The notes under the pieces: model-generated
What the model was told of the DNA's origin: nothing
The model's database searches: none
The model's input: the letters and a program-made list of their open reading frames with translations, nothing else
NCBI RefSeq assembly: GCF_000743535.1
Contig: NZ_AVCJ01000023.1
Location: forward strand, 154,929 to 218,928
DNA from: Arenimonas donghaensis DSM 18148 = HO3-R19
GTDB taxonomy: Bacteria; Pseudomonadota; Gammaproteobacteria; Xanthomonadales; Xanthomonadaceae
DNA: 64,000 nucleotides
Direction: 5' to 3'
In this document: positions 15,942 to 26,789 of the stretch, one piece after another
Layout: each line of letters begins with the position of its first letter
Position numbering within the stretch: position 1 is the first letter of the stretch
Translations under genes and position numbers: made by a program

Positions 15942-16802
15942 TTACCAGGCGCAGATGGCGTCGCAGAAGCGGGACACGGCGCCGGCGTCGGCAGAAAGGA
16001 ACAGCACCGGGTCGATCACTTCGAGTTCCATCAGCACCAGTTCGCCGTCCACGGCCACGGCGTCGATCCGGGCATAGACGGTGTCGTCGGCGAAGCCTTC
16101 CAGCAGCCGGGCCGCCTGGTCGATCAGGGCCTTGTCGGGCAGGCAGGCGACGTGGGTGCCGCCGTGGTCGGTCTGGACGCGGAAGTCGCCGGGCCGGGGC
16201 GTCTTGCGCACGGCATGCGAATACAGGCCGCCGAGGAAAACCATGGAGACTTCGCCCTGCGCTTCGATCTGCGGGAGGTAGCGCTGGACGAGCAGGTCCT
16301 GGCACTGCAGCTGCCCGGCGAACCGTGCCCGCGCCTCGGACCGTGCCAGGGGCGCCACGCGCCAGGTGCCGTGCGCCGACAGCGAGACCGCCGGCTTGAC
16401 CACCAGGTCCGCCGAACCCAGCTGCCCGGCCAGGTCGTCCAGGTCCACCGTGCTTCCCCGTGCCGCCAGCCGGGTGGCGGGAATACGCGCGAGGCCGGCG
16501 GCTTCAAGCGCCAGCAGGTAACGCTTGTGCAGGGTCCCCCGCAGCCGGGCCTGGCCATTGGCGATGCGCGCACCGCGCCCGGCCAGCTGGTCGAGCCAGT
16601 CCAGGAACGCGTCCGCATGCAGGTGGTAGTCCCAGCAGGACCGGACCACCACGAGGTCGCCGGGCCGCACGCGGGCATTGTCCTCGTCGCTGCGCCAGCG
16701 CAGTACTTGCCAGGGCACGCCCCGGCGGGACAGCTGCGCGGACACCAGGCGGTCGTCGGCCGTCAGGTCCGGGAAGTCGAACGAAGTCGCGAAATGGATC
16801 AC
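15942..16802 (-). CDS. ATP-grasp protein (RimK/glutathione-synthetase-like), substrate unknown
   Basis: 286 residues. The N-terminal pre-ATP domain ([17 protein letters not shown]) is followed by the ATP-grasp core with a lysine in [15 protein letters not shown] (about 132-146), the [21 protein letters not shown] segment (about 172-192) and the metal site [12 protein letters not shown] (about 255-266). Such enzymes join a carboxylate to an amine or thiol through an acyl-phosphate. Close relatives are usually annotated as RimK-type or cycloserine-biosynthesis-like ligases of unknown substrate. It follows the hydrolase gene by 30 bases on the same strand and precedes rsmG. Confidence 0.82.
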   Translation of the reverse strand: MIHFATSFDFPDLTADDRLVSAQLSRRGVPWQVLRWRSDEDNARVRPGDLVVVRSCWDYHLHADAFLDWLDQLAGRGARIANGQARLRGTLHKRYLLALEAAGLARIPATRLAARGSTVDLDDLAGQLGSADLVVKPAVSLSAHGTWRVAPLARSEARARFAGQLQCQDLLVQRYLPQIEAQGEVSMVFLGGLYSHAVRKTPRPGDFRVQTDHGGTHVACLPDKALIDQAARLLEGFADDTVYARIDAVAVDGELVLMELEVIDPVLFLSADAGAVSRFCDAICAW

Positions 16803-16832
16803 GCCGGCCTGCCTCTCTCCCTGGGTCCGGGC

Positions 16833-17489
16833 TCACGCCGGGCAACGCCCGGTCCGGCGATCTGATGCCGGCGGAGGCAGGAGGGTTGCATCCTCGCGTT
16901 CCTGGGCGGCGGCCATCTCCCGGAAGAAGGGCAGTATCCCGGGAAGCGGCGTCAAGCCCGAGGCCGGCGAGAAGTGGCCGCCGCCGGGAAGCAGCAGGCG
17001 CCGGGCGCCGGCGCTTGCGAAGGCGGTGGCAACGTCGGCGGGCGTCGGGAGCAGGTACGGGTCGGCATCGGAGACCACGACCAGCGACCGCCTGGCACGG
17101 GACAGCGCCGCGGGCAGTGCCTGCGCTTCGACCCTGAACCGGCGAATTGCTTCCAGCCGGCTGGGCCCGATCGGGGGTGCGACCAGCACGGCTCCGGCGA
17201 TGGGGTTCGGCGCGGCGAGCAGCCAGCGCAGCACGGCCAAGGCCCCCAGGCTGTGGCCGACCAGCACCAGTGGGCCCTTGCCGCCGCCGATGGCGTCCTG
17301 CAGCGCGCCCTGCCAGGCGCGGGGGTCCGGGTCGTGGCTGTCGGGTAATGCCGGCACGGCAACCGCGAAACCGAGGATGTCGCGCAAATGCTGCGCGAGC
17401 GCGGGGTACCAGCCATCTGCCGGCGACCCCTGCCAGCAATGCGCGATCACCACGCGCAGCCGTCCGCCGCCGCGTTCAATCGCTGTCAT
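16833..17489 (-). CDS. RBBP9/YdeN-family serine hydrolase
   Basis: 218 residues, alpha/beta-hydrolase fold. The nucleophile motif is GHSLG (about 78-82), the acid is likely the D in VVSDADPY (about 140-147), and the base the H in LPGGGHFSP (about 168-176); NSP-type N-terminus HCWQGSPADGWYP is characteristic of RBBP9-like proteins. Substrate unknown. Its start overlaps the end of the cupin gene by 14 bases. With the cupin and ATP-grasp genes it forms a small operon of uncharacterised chemistry. The C-terminal 15 residues, rich in arginine and proline, are not part of the fold. Confidence 0.82.
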   Translation of the reverse strand: MTAIERGGGRLRVVIAHCWQGSPADGWYPALAQHLRDILGFAVAVPALPDSHDPDPRAWQGALQDAIGGGKGPLVLVGHSLGALAVLRWLLAAPNPIAGAVLVAPPIGPSRLEAIRRFRVEAQALPAALSRARRSLVVVSDADPYLLPTPADVATAFASAGARRLLLPGGGHFSPASGLTPLPGILPFFREMAAAQEREDATLLPPPASDRRTGRCPA

Positions 17490-17787
17490 GTCGCTCCACC
17501 ACCAGCACGCGCGCCTCGCCCACGGGCTCGGCCCGGTGGCGATCGCCGCTCCTCAGGACCACGGCATCGCCCGCGTGCAGCCGTTCCACGCGTTCGTCGC
17601 CCTCGGGGCCGGAATGCATGTCCACCTGCCCATCGAGCACGACGAAGACCTCGTCGCCGTGGTTCACGTGCCAGCGGTAGGGCTGGTCGGTCCAGTGCAG
17701 GCGCACCTGGTGTTCACCCATGGCCATCAATGTTTCGCTGCCCCAGGCCCGCTCCGCCCGGAACACACCGCGTCGGTGGATCTTCAT
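17476..17787 (-). CDS. Small cupin-domain protein
   Basis: 103 residues, a single cupin barrel. Cupin motif 1 is partly visible as YRWHVNHGDEVFVVLDGQVDMH (about 38-59), with H41, H44 and E47 as candidate metal ligands. Motif 2 lies in LHAGDAVVLRSGDRHRAEPV (about 70-89) with H85. Small cupins of this type act as isomerases, lyases or mannose-6-phosphate-isomerase-like domains; no function can be assigned. AGGAG before ATG 17787 sets the start in preference to the longer frame. It opens the operon and is divergent from the AsnC-type regulator. Confidence 0.8.
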   Translation of the reverse strand: MKIHRRGVFRAERAWGSETLMAMGEHQVRLHWTDQPYRWHVNHGDEVFVVLDGQVDMHSGPEGDERVERLHAGDAVVLRSGDRHRAEPVGEARVLVVERHDSD

Positions 17788-17888
17788 TCGCCAACTCCTG
17801 GCCAAGCCGTGGCCGCGGCGGCACTTTTGCGCATTGCTGCGCCGGTTCCAACCCGGCAAACTGCCGGAAACCGCTGGCAGAACTGCGT

Positions 17889-18323
17889 ATGAAGGCGCTG
17901 GACGAGATCGACCGCAAGCTCATCGCGCTGTTGCAGGACGATGCGCGCATGCCGGTTTCCACGCTCGCCAAGCGTGTCGAACTTTCCCGTTCCGCGGTTC
18001 AGGAGCGACTGGCGCGGCTGGAAGCAGGCGGCGTGATCAGCCAGTACACCGTGCGGCTCGGCAAGACCGATTCCAGCGTCCAGGCCTGGCTGATGATCAA
18101 CCACGCCGAAGGCTTCACCTGCGATGACGTGATCGACCTGCTGCGCTCGCTGCCGGCGATACGCCTGTGCCATAGCCTGGCGGGCGACGTCGATTTGCTG
18201 GCCCTGGTCGAATCCCCGTCGCCAGCCGGGCTGGCCGATGTCAGGGAACGCATCCTTTTGCACCGGTCGGTGGCCAGCGTGACCACCGCGGTTGTGCTGC
18301 GCACCCTGTTCGACCGAAGCTGA
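17889..18323 (+). CDS. Lrp/AsnC-family transcriptional regulator
   Basis: 144 residues. N-terminal AsnC-type helix-turn-helix DEIDRKLIALLQDDARMPVS...SAVQERLARLEAGGVI (about 4-50) and a C-terminal RAM ligand domain with a conserved aspartate-glycine-like LAGDVDLLALVES (about 97-109). Lrp/AsnC proteins are octameric regulators that sense amino acids. It is divergent from the cupin/hydrolase/ATP-grasp operon with 101 bases between starts, the usual arrangement for a local regulator, so that operon is its likely target. The frame runs open far upstream, but ATG 17889 matches the family's N-terminus. Confidence 0.9.
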   Translation: MKALDEIDRKLIALLQDDARMPVSTLAKRVELSRSAVQERLARLEAGGVISQYTVRLGKTDSSVQAWLMINHAEGFTCDDVIDLLRSLPAIRLCHSLAGDVDLLALVESPSPAGLADVRERILLHRSVASVTTAVVLRTLFDRS

Positions 18324-18348
18324 CGCCCGCCGGGCGCCAAGCGCCTGC

Positions 18349-18771
18349 TCAGGCCATCCGGCAGCGGATGACCCGCACGCCCTTCGGGCCCAGCGCCTGG
18401 TTCAGCGCCGTCTTGAGCGGTTCGGCGCCCTGCGGTGCGTCGAGCAGGGGCAGGGCCTCGTGGATCACCAGGGCATCGACGTCATCGAGGGCCTCGCCGG
18501 CCAGCGCCGGGTCGAGGATCTGGTAGTAGAGCTCGGCCTCGTCGCCGCGTGCTCCCACGACCAGCAAGTGGTGTCCGATCAGGCAGACCGGCTGGCCCAG
18601 GTGGTCCAGTCCCGGCAGGGTCCAGCGCCAGCCCGGCCCCAGGGCCCGGACGAAGCGACCGAAACGATGCACCGTGACCACGCTGTTGTCGGGGACCCGG
18701 CGAAACCCGGTCAGCCAGGCCAGGGGCGCGAGGGGCAGTGGCAGGGGCAGCAAGGGCGACATGAAAGTCAT
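18349..18771 (-). CDS. Short SPFH/Band-7-like protein
   Basis: 140 residues. After a hydrophobic N-terminus (residues 4-20), the segment VPDNSVVTVHRFGRFVRALGPGWRWTLPGLD (about 26-56) matches the start of SPFH (stomatin/HflK/C) domains, and AELYYQILDPALAGEALDDVDALV (about 79-102) matches the later SPFH YxIxDP region. The protein stops before the coiled coil and oligomerisation parts of normal SPFH proteins, so it is a minimal or degenerate member. No function is known. It converges with the AsnC gene (25-base gap) and is divergent from the SDR gene. Confidence 0.65.
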   Translation of the reverse strand: MTFMSPLLPLPLPLAPLAWLTGFRRVPDNSVVTVHRFGRFVRALGPGWRWTLPGLDHLGQPVCLIGHHLLVVGARGDEAELYYQILDPALAGEALDDVDALVIHEALPLLDAPQGAEPLKTALNQALGPKGVRVIRCRMA

Positions 18772-18794
18772 GGGTGCCAGTAGCTTAGCTTGGT

Positions 18795-18805
18795 TTGTTG
18801 AACAA
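18795..18805. promoter_or_regulatory. Inverted repeat in the divergent SPFH/SDR promoter region
   Basis: TTGTT-G-AACAA lies in the only AT-rich patch of the 123-base intergenic region. It overlaps plausible -35 sequences for the minus-strand gene. Either a repressor site or chance; no regulator is assigned. Confidence 0.3.
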
Positions 18806-18882
18806 TAGTCTTACTAACGCCGGGGGCAGCGCAAGCCGGCCATCCGGGCGCCGGGGCGCTGGCGGGTCCCGGCGCCCTGGGG

Positions 18883-18888
18883 TAGAAC
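18883..18888 (+). promoter_or_regulatory. Putative -10 element of the SDR gene, leaderless geometry
   Basis: TAGAAC is followed by six bases (CACGCC) and ATG 18895. No Shine-Dalgarno sequence; the -35 region is poor. Confidence 0.4.
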
Positions 18889-18894
18889 CACGCC

Positions 18895-19887
18895 ATGACC
18901 ACCGTCCTCGTCACCGGCGCCACGGGTTTCCTGGGCCAGCATCTGCTGCGCGAACTCCAGGCCACCGGCACCGCGGTGCGCGGGCTGTCCCGTGCGCCGG
19001 CCGGCGATGCGGCGGTATCGGCCGCGGGCGCGGTGCCGGTGCGCGGCCATCTGGGCGACGCCGCGTCCCTGCGCGCGGCGGTGGAAGGCGTCGAGGCGGT
19101 TTTCCATGCCGCCTCGGACACCAACAACTGGGGACCGGGCGACGCGGCCCAGACCGACACCAACGTCGGGGGTACGCGGCGCCTGCTCGAGGCGGCGCGC
19201 GATGCCGGGGTGCGCACCTTCGTCTACACCTCCAGCGTGTCCGCGTATTCGCATCGGGCGCCGGGACCGCTGCGCGAGCAGACACCGCAACGCGGCGGGG
19301 ATTCGTGGATCAACTACGAGCGCAACAAACACGCCGCCGAACGCCTGGTGCGTGAATCGGGCCTTCCCTTCCTGATCCTGCAGCCTTCGCACATCCTGGG
19401 TCCGGGCGATCGCAACAACTGGTCGAACCTGATCCGGATGGCCGACGCCGGCCAGTTGCCGGGCGCGCCGCCGGGTTCCGGCGCGTTCGCCGATGTCCGC
19501 GAAGTGGCCAGGGCGCACGTCCGCGCCTGGCAGCGCGAGGCACGCGACGAAACCTGGCTGCTCGGGGGTGAATACGCCAGTTTCCTGGCCCTGGTCGCGG
19601 AAATCGGCCGCCAGCTTGGCAAGCCGGTGCCGACGCGTGCGATGCCGGCGCCCTTGCTCCGGGCCTATGCGCGACTCCTGGATTTACTCTCGCGCATCAC
19701 CCGCAAGCCGCCGAAGCTGACGCCGGCGGCGGTCTGCTTCACCTGCCACCACCTGGCCGTGGACAGCAGCAAGGCCGAGCGTGAACTGGATTATCGGAGC
19801 ACGCCGCTGCCCCTGCTGCTGGCCGACACCATCGCCTGGCTGCGCGCCGAAGGCCTGCTGGCGCCTCAGGCCGTCGCCAGCCCGTAG
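18895..19887 (+). CDS. Extended SDR: NAD-dependent epimerase/dehydratase (dihydroflavonol-reductase-like)
   Basis: 330 residues. Rossmann motif TGATGFLG (about 7-14), YTSS (about 111-114) with the catalytic pair YERNK (about 140-144). The layout fits the extended SDR group that contains dihydroflavonol-4-reductase, 3-beta-hydroxysteroid dehydrogenase and HpnA-like proteins, which act on ketones or sugar nucleotides. The substrate is unknown. The last 22 bases overlap the end of the convergent GGDEF-EAL gene. Confidence 0.85.
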   Translation: MTTVLVTGATGFLGQHLLRELQATGTAVRGLSRAPAGDAAVSAAGAVPVRGHLGDAASLRAAVEGVEAVFHAASDTNNWGPGDAAQTDTNVGGTRRLLEAARDAGVRTFVYTSSVSAYSHRAPGPLREQTPQRGGDSWINYERNKHAAERLVRESGLPFLILQPSHILGPGDRNNWSNLIRMADAGQLPGAPPGSGAFADVREVARAHVRAWQREARDETWLLGGEYASFLALVAEIGRQLGKPVPTRAMPAPLLRAYARLLDLLSRITRKPPKLTPAAVCFTCHHLAVDSSKAERELDYRSTPLPLLLADTIAWLRAEGLLAPQAVASP

Positions 19888-22499
19888 CGCTCGAGGATCT
19901 GGTCGATCGAGGCGGGCCTCGAGAACAGGTAACCCTGGCCCAGGCTCAGGCCCAGCAGGCGCAGCTGGTATCGCTGCTCTTCGGTTTCGATGCCCTCGGC
20001 GATGACCTCCAGCCCGAGTGAATCGGCCAGCAGTCGGATGGCGCGGACGATGGCGGTGCTGCCGCCGCTTTCGCCGCTGCGCAGTTCGTGCACGAAGCTG
20101 CGGTCGATCTTCAGGCCGTGCAGCGGGAAGCGGTGCAGGTAGCTCAGCGACGAATAGCCGGTGCCGAAATCGTCGAGCAGCGTCATCACGCCGACCTCGC
20201 GCAGGCGACCCAGGCAGGCCTGCACCTGTTCGGGTTGCTCCATCAGCGCGCCCTCGGTGACCTCCAGGCGCAGGTTGGCGGGGCGTACGTCATGGCGGGA
20301 CATCAACTCCAGCAGGCGCTGGTCGAAATCGGACGCCCGCAGGTGGCGCGGCGAAACATTGAGCGTGACGTAGGCGCGGCCCACCGACAGCCGGCGGATG
20401 TCCTGACAGACGTGTTCGTAGATCTGCCAGTCCATGTGCTCGAGGCTGCCGGTTTCCTCGGCCGTGCCCAGGAACTCGCCGGGCATGCACAGCCCGCGCT
20501 CGGGATGGTGCCAGCGCATCAGCGCCTCGAATCCGACCAGCTGGCCATCGGCCAGGCTGAGGATGGGCTGGTAGTGCGGCACGAACTCATGGCGCTGCAG
20601 CGCGCGCCGCAGGTCGCCTTCGAGCTCGAGCAGCTTCAGCGCCGCCTCGTGCAGCTGCTCGTCGAAGATCGCGTAGCGCTGCCGGCCGGTGGCCTTGGCG
20701 CGGTACATCGCCACGTCGGCGTCGCGTAGCAGTTCTTCCGGGCTGCGATAGCGCGGGTCGACCATGGCGATGCCGATGCTGGCCGAGGTGTAGAGCTCCT
20801 TGCCGGCGATGCGCATGGGTTCGGCCAGGGACCGGATGACGCGGTCGGCCACGGCGACGGCGTCGTCGGCCGAGCTGATGTAGTCGAGCACGATGGCGAA
20901 CTCGTCGCCACCCAGGCGCGCCACCATGTCCGGGTCGCGCACGCAGCGGCCGATGCGTCGCGCGGCTTCCTTCAACAGCTCGTCGCCGACCAGGTGGCCG
21001 ACCGAGTCGTTGACCACCTTGAATCGGTCGAGGTCCAGGAAGAGCACCGCGAAAAGCTGGTCCGGGTCGTGCCGGTAGCGCGACAGCGCCATGCCCATGC
21101 GCCCCAGCAGGTGGCTGCGGTTGGGCAAGCCGGTCAGGGTGTCGTGCATGGCCTCGTGCTTGAGCTTGTGCTCCATGCGCTCGCGCACCGAGATCTGGTC
21201 GAGCAGCTCGCGGTTGGTGTCGGCCAGTTCGCTGGTGCGCGAGGCGACGCGCTGTTCGAGCTCGGCGTAGGCCTCGCGCAGGGATTCGTGGGCCTGGCGG
21301 CGCTCGAGCGCCTGGGCGATGTGGAAGGACACGAAGCTGAGCAGTTCCTGGTCACGCTTGGTGTACAGGTAATCGGGGGTGTAGCTCTGGACCGCGATGA
21401 CGCCGGCCACGGCGCCTTCGATCTGCAGCGGCACGCCCAGCCAGCAGACCGACGGCGTGCCGAAGGATTGAACCTTGCCCTGGGCGACCAGGCTGTGGAT
21501 GCCGTCGCGGTCGGTGAGCAGTGGTTCGCCGCTGGCCAGGACGTACTCGGTGAGGCCGCGGGCGAGCTTGCGGCGCGGACGTGCCTGGTCGCGTTCGTCC
21601 ACCGAATAGGGGAAGTCCAGCTCCTGGCCGTCTGGCGTGAGCAGGGCGATGAAAAAATTCCGTGCGTCCAGCAGCGCGCTGACGATGCCGTGCACTTCGG
21701 CGTAGAAGACTTCGATGCTTTCGCTGCGGCCGGCCTGTTCGGCGATGCGGAACAGCGCCGCCTGCAGGCGCTCGCTGCGCTCCCGCTCGGCGACTTGCTC
21801 ACGCAATTCGCTGGTGCGTTCGTCCACGCGGCGTTCCAGTTCTTCCTGGGCGTCGCGGCGGGCCAGGGCGGTCAGGATGTGCTGGGCGACGTAGCCCAGC
21901 AGGGCGCGATCGTCTTCGCTGTAGCGCGAATCGGGGTCGTAGCTCTGCACCACCACCGCGCCACGCACCACGCCTTCGTCGACCATCGGCACGCCCAGCC
22001 AGTCCTCGCTGTCCGGGCCCAGGGTCTCGTCGCGGCCGACGCCCAGCTGCGTGCGCACGTCGGCGGAGGGGCCCAGCACCGGCTTGCCGTGGCGGATCAG
22101 GGCCAGCGTGAGGCTGTTTCCCATTTCTTCCGCCGGGATTTCCTCGTCCGGGTCCGGCTGGATCGGATCGTGGCTGTCGGCGAAGTAGATGAAGCGCATC
22201 GTGTCCGTTTCGGGCGCGTAGCGGACGATGTAGAAGTTCTCCGCGTACATCAGCCGGCCGACGATTTCGTGCAGGCCGCGCATCACCGTGGCGGTGTCCT
22301 CGCCCGAGCTGGCGATGTCGGAGATCGCGAACAGGGCACGCTGCAGCCGCTCGGCCCGGCCGAGCCGCTCGACGTCCACCCGCAGTCGCTGGACCTCCGC
22401 GGCCAGCTCGGCAGGGTCGTCTGCGCGCAGCCGCAGGGCCTCGGCGCGCGGTGGCGTGGTGGTCGCGGCGCTGGACGAATGCGGACTGCGTGGCTTCAA
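19866..22499 (-). CDS. GAF-GAF-GGDEF-EAL cyclic-di-GMP protein
   Basis: 877 residues from a TTG start. Two GAF domains (about 60-213 and 253-403), each followed by a coiled coil (ELERRVDERTSEL, ELEQRVASRTSEL), lead to GGDEF (about 440-600) and EAL (about 620-865). The cyclase site is intact (RLGGDEF with RDPD five residues before it as I-site). The phosphodiesterase site also looks intact: EAL, NVSPRHL, LEVTEG, DDFGTGYSSL, LKIDRSF, AEGIE. It is probably soluble, as no membrane segments are seen. The frame continues to 22652, but that would overlap the ABC gene. TTG 22499 has GAAAGGG eight bases upstream and leaves a 37-base gap. Confidence 0.88.
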   Translation of the reverse strand: MKPRSPHSSSAATTTPPRAEALRLRADDPAELAAEVQRLRVDVERLGRAERLQRALFAISDIASSGEDTATVMRGLHEIVGRLMYAENFYIVRYAPETDTMRFIYFADSHDPIQPDPDEEIPAEEMGNSLTLALIRHGKPVLGPSADVRTQLGVGRDETLGPDSEDWLGVPMVDEGVVRGAVVVQSYDPDSRYSEDDRALLGYVAQHILTALARRDAQEELERRVDERTSELREQVAERERSERLQAALFRIAEQAGRSESIEVFYAEVHGIVSALLDARNFFIALLTPDGQELDFPYSVDERDQARPRRKLARGLTEYVLASGEPLLTDRDGIHSLVAQGKVQSFGTPSVCWLGVPLQIEGAVAGVIAVQSYTPDYLYTKRDQELLSFVSFHIAQALERRQAHESLREAYAELEQRVASRTSELADTNRELLDQISVRERMEHKLKHEAMHDTLTGLPNRSHLLGRMGMALSRYRHDPDQLFAVLFLDLDRFKVVNDSVGHLVGDELLKEAARRIGRCVRDPDMVARLGGDEFAIVLDYISSADDAVAVADRVIRSLAEPMRIAGKELYTSASIGIAMVDPRYRSPEELLRDADVAMYRAKATGRQRYAIFDEQLHEAALKLLELEGDLRRALQRHEFVPHYQPILSLADGQLVGFEALMRWHHPERGLCMPGEFLGTAEETGSLEHMDWQIYEHVCQDIRRLSVGRAYVTLNVSPRHLRASDFDQRLLELMSRHDVRPANLRLEVTEGALMEQPEQVQACLGRLREVGVMTLLDDFGTGYSSLSYLHRFPLHGLKIDRSFVHELRSGESGGSTAIVRAIRLLADSLGLEVIAEGIETEEQRYQLRLLGLSLGQGYLFSRPASIDQILERYGLATA

Positions 22500-22536
22500 A
22501 CGGACAACCCTTTCCCGGTGGGTCCGACCGACTATA

Positions 22537-24044
22537 TCAGTCCGCTGCGAGACTGCCGCCCAGCACTTGCACGGTTGCGCCGACCGCTTCCAGGCGTCCG
22601 TCGGCAAGCATCGCGCAGCGATCGGCAAGCGATCGCGCCGCCGGCCAGTCATGGGTGATGAACAGCACGGCCAGGCCGCGCTCGCGCTTTAGTCGTGACA
22701 GCAACGCCAGCACCCCGGCGCGGTGCTGGGCGTCGAGTGCGGACACCGCTTCGTCGCAGACCAGCAGTTCGGGGTCGGTGGCCAGGGCGCGTGCGATAGC
22801 CACGCGCTGGCGCTGCCCGCCCGAAAGCTGGTGGGGATAACGGTCGGCCAGTGCGGCATCCAGGCCGACGTCCTGCAGCAACGACGCCACCTTCGCGGGC
22901 CGGCCCCCGGCTGGGTCCAGGCCGTGGATGCGCAGCGGTTCGGCCACCAGGTCGCGCACCCGCATGCGCGGGTCCAGCGAGGCATACGGATCCTGGAAGA
23001 CCACGCCGATGCGCCGGCGAAGTGCCCGCAGCCGCACCCGGCCCGCGGCCAGCAGGTCCTCGCCGTCGAAGTGGATGCGGCCGCCGACGCCGTTGCGCAG
23101 CAATCGCAGCAAGGCGCGGCCGAGGCTGGACTTGCCGCTGCCGCTTTCCCCGACCAGGGCCAGGCATTCGCCGCGGTGCAGGTCCAGGCTGATGCCGGCC
23201 ACCGCCGGGGCCGGCTGGCCGGGATAGCGCACCTGCACGGCGTCGAAGCGGACCAGGCGTGGGCCCGGTGCTTGCGGAACCAGCGCCGGCAAACGGTCGG
23301 CGGCCAGCAGCTGGCGGGTGTAGTCATGGCCGGGTGCGCTGAAGATGTCGGCGCTGGTGCCCTGCTCCACCACGTCGCCCCGGCGCAGGATCGCCAGCAG
23401 GCCGGCATGGCGCGCCACCAGGGGCAGGTCGTGGCTGACCAGCAGCACCGACACGCCCAGTTGTTCGCGCAGGGTGTCGAACAGGGCGAGGGCCTCGGCG
23501 GCGAGCCGTGGGTCCAGTGCCGACGTGGGTTCATCGGCCAACAGCACGCGCGGATTGCCGGCCAGGGCCAGGGCCAGCAAGACGCGCTGGCGCTGGCCGC
23601 CGGACAAGCGGTGCGGATGGCGGTCGAGCAGGCGGGGTGGGTCGGGCAGCTGCAGGCGGTCGAACAGGGACAGGGCTTCGCGTCGGGCGCCGACGCGGTC
23701 CAGGCCACGGAGCTGGCGCAGGGATTCTTCCAGCTGGGCGCCGACGGTGCGCAGCGGATGCAGGGCCGACTGGGGATCCTGCGGCACCCAGGCCAGCACC
23801 CGGCCGCGCAGGGCATGGTGCGAGGGGCTGCCCAGTGCGATGCGGCGGCCGTCCAGCGCCAGCTCGCCCCGGGCCCGCAATCCCGGCGGAAGCAGGCCCA
23901 GCAGCGCCGCGATGGTCAGGCTCTTGCCGCTGCCGCTTTCGCCGACCAGGCCCAGGCACTCGCCGGCCGGCAGCGCCAGGTCCACCGGGCCCAGCAGCCG
24001 GCGGTCGCCGGCGTGCACCTGCAGGCCATGCAGGGCCAGCGCGC

Positions 24045-24048
<4 letters not shown>
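22537..24048 (-). CDS. Fused peptide ABC transporter ATPase (OppD-OppF / YejF type)
   Basis: 503 residues with two complete ATPase cassettes. First: Walker A GESGSGKS near 38, signature LSGGQRQR, Walker B VLLADEP. Second: GESGSGKS near 298, LSGGQRQR, Walker B LLVCDEA. DEA in place of DEP is a mild variant. The fusion of OppD- and OppF-like halves is known from YejF and GsiA. The open frame continues upstream through the permease in another frame and is spurious there. The likely start is TTG 24048, overlapping the permease stop (TTGA), with GGGAGGGA before it. It powers import of peptides or nickel-like solutes. Confidence 0.88.
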
Positions 24049-25933
<1,885 letters not shown>

Positions 25934-25934
25934 C

Positions 25935-26774
25935 ATGACTGCCCGCTACGCCGTATTCGGACATCCGGTGGTGCATTCGCTGTCGCCGCGCATCCACGCC
26001 GCCTTCGGCACCCAGCTCGGCATCGCCATGCAGTACGCGGCGATCGATGCCGCGCCGGGGGATTTCGCCAATGCGTTGGGTGCCTTCGCCGCCAGCGGCG
26101 GCCTGGGTGCCAACGTCACGCTGCCGCACAAGGAGCGCGCGCTGGCCCTGTGCACCGAAGCCAGCGACCGGGCACGCCGCGCCGGCGCCGCCAACACCCT
26201 GAGCCGGCTCAATGGCCAATGGCACGGCGACAACACCGATGGCGCCGGGCTCGTGCACGACCTCACCGAACGTCGCCGTCTCGACCTGCGCGGCCGCCGC
26301 GTACTGATGCTGGGCGCCGGGGGCGCGGCCCGCGGCGTTTCGCCGGCCCTGCTCGATGCCGGCATCGGCGAGCTGTGGGTGGTCAACCGCACCGCCGAAC
26401 GCGCCGATGCCCTGGCCGATGCCCTGGGCGAGCCGGGCCGCGTGCATACGCGCTACTGGGCCGACTTGGGCAACCTGGGCGCCTTCGACATGATCGTCAA
26501 CGCGACATCGGCGGGCCGCAGCGGCGGCATCGAGCTGCCGTTTTCGCTGGCGGGCAACCGCTCGCTGGCCGTCGACCTGAGCTATGGCGAAGCCGCCGTG
26601 TCCTTCATGGCCTGGGCGAGTGCAGCCGGCTGCGAACACCGCTTCGACGGCATCGGCATGCTGGTCGAACAGGCCGCCGAGAGCTTCGCCCTCTGGCACG
26701 GCAAGCGCCCGGACACCGACCCGGTGTTCGCCTCGCTCAGCGCGCGGGCCGATTCGCTGCAGACCGCGGACTGA
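25935..26774 (+). CDS. aroE: Shikimate dehydrogenase
   Basis: 279 residues. Substrate-binding N-terminus [17 protein letters not shown] (about 5-21), catalytic lysine and aspartate in NVTLPHKE (about 62-69) and NTDGAG (about 101-106), NADP loop GAGGAARGV (about 128-136) and NRTAER (about 154-159), which marks NADP preference. It reduces 3-dehydroshikimate to shikimate. AAGGAGG at 25922-25928, inside the end of hemB, serves ATG 25935, so hemB and aroE form an operon. Confidence 0.96.
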   Translation: MTARYAVFGHPVVHSLSPRIHAAFGTQLGIAMQYAAIDAAPGDFANALGAFAASGGLGANVTLPHKERALALCTEASDRARRAGAANTLSRLNGQWHGDNTDGAGLVHDLTERRRLDLRGRRVLMLGAGGAARGVSPALLDAGIGELWVVNRTAERADALADALGEPGRVHTRYWADLGNLGAFDMIVNATSAGRSGGIELPFSLAGNRSLAVDLSYGEAAVSFMAWASAAGCEHRFDGIGMLVEQAAESFALWHGKRPDTDPVFASLSARADSLQTAD

Positions 26775-26789
26775 GCCGCGCGCCGGGGC

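Noticed and set aside
18795..18805. TTGTTGAACAA as a defined TetR-type operator
   Set aside because: The palindrome is short and no regulator is adjacent, so it is listed only as a low-confidence site.
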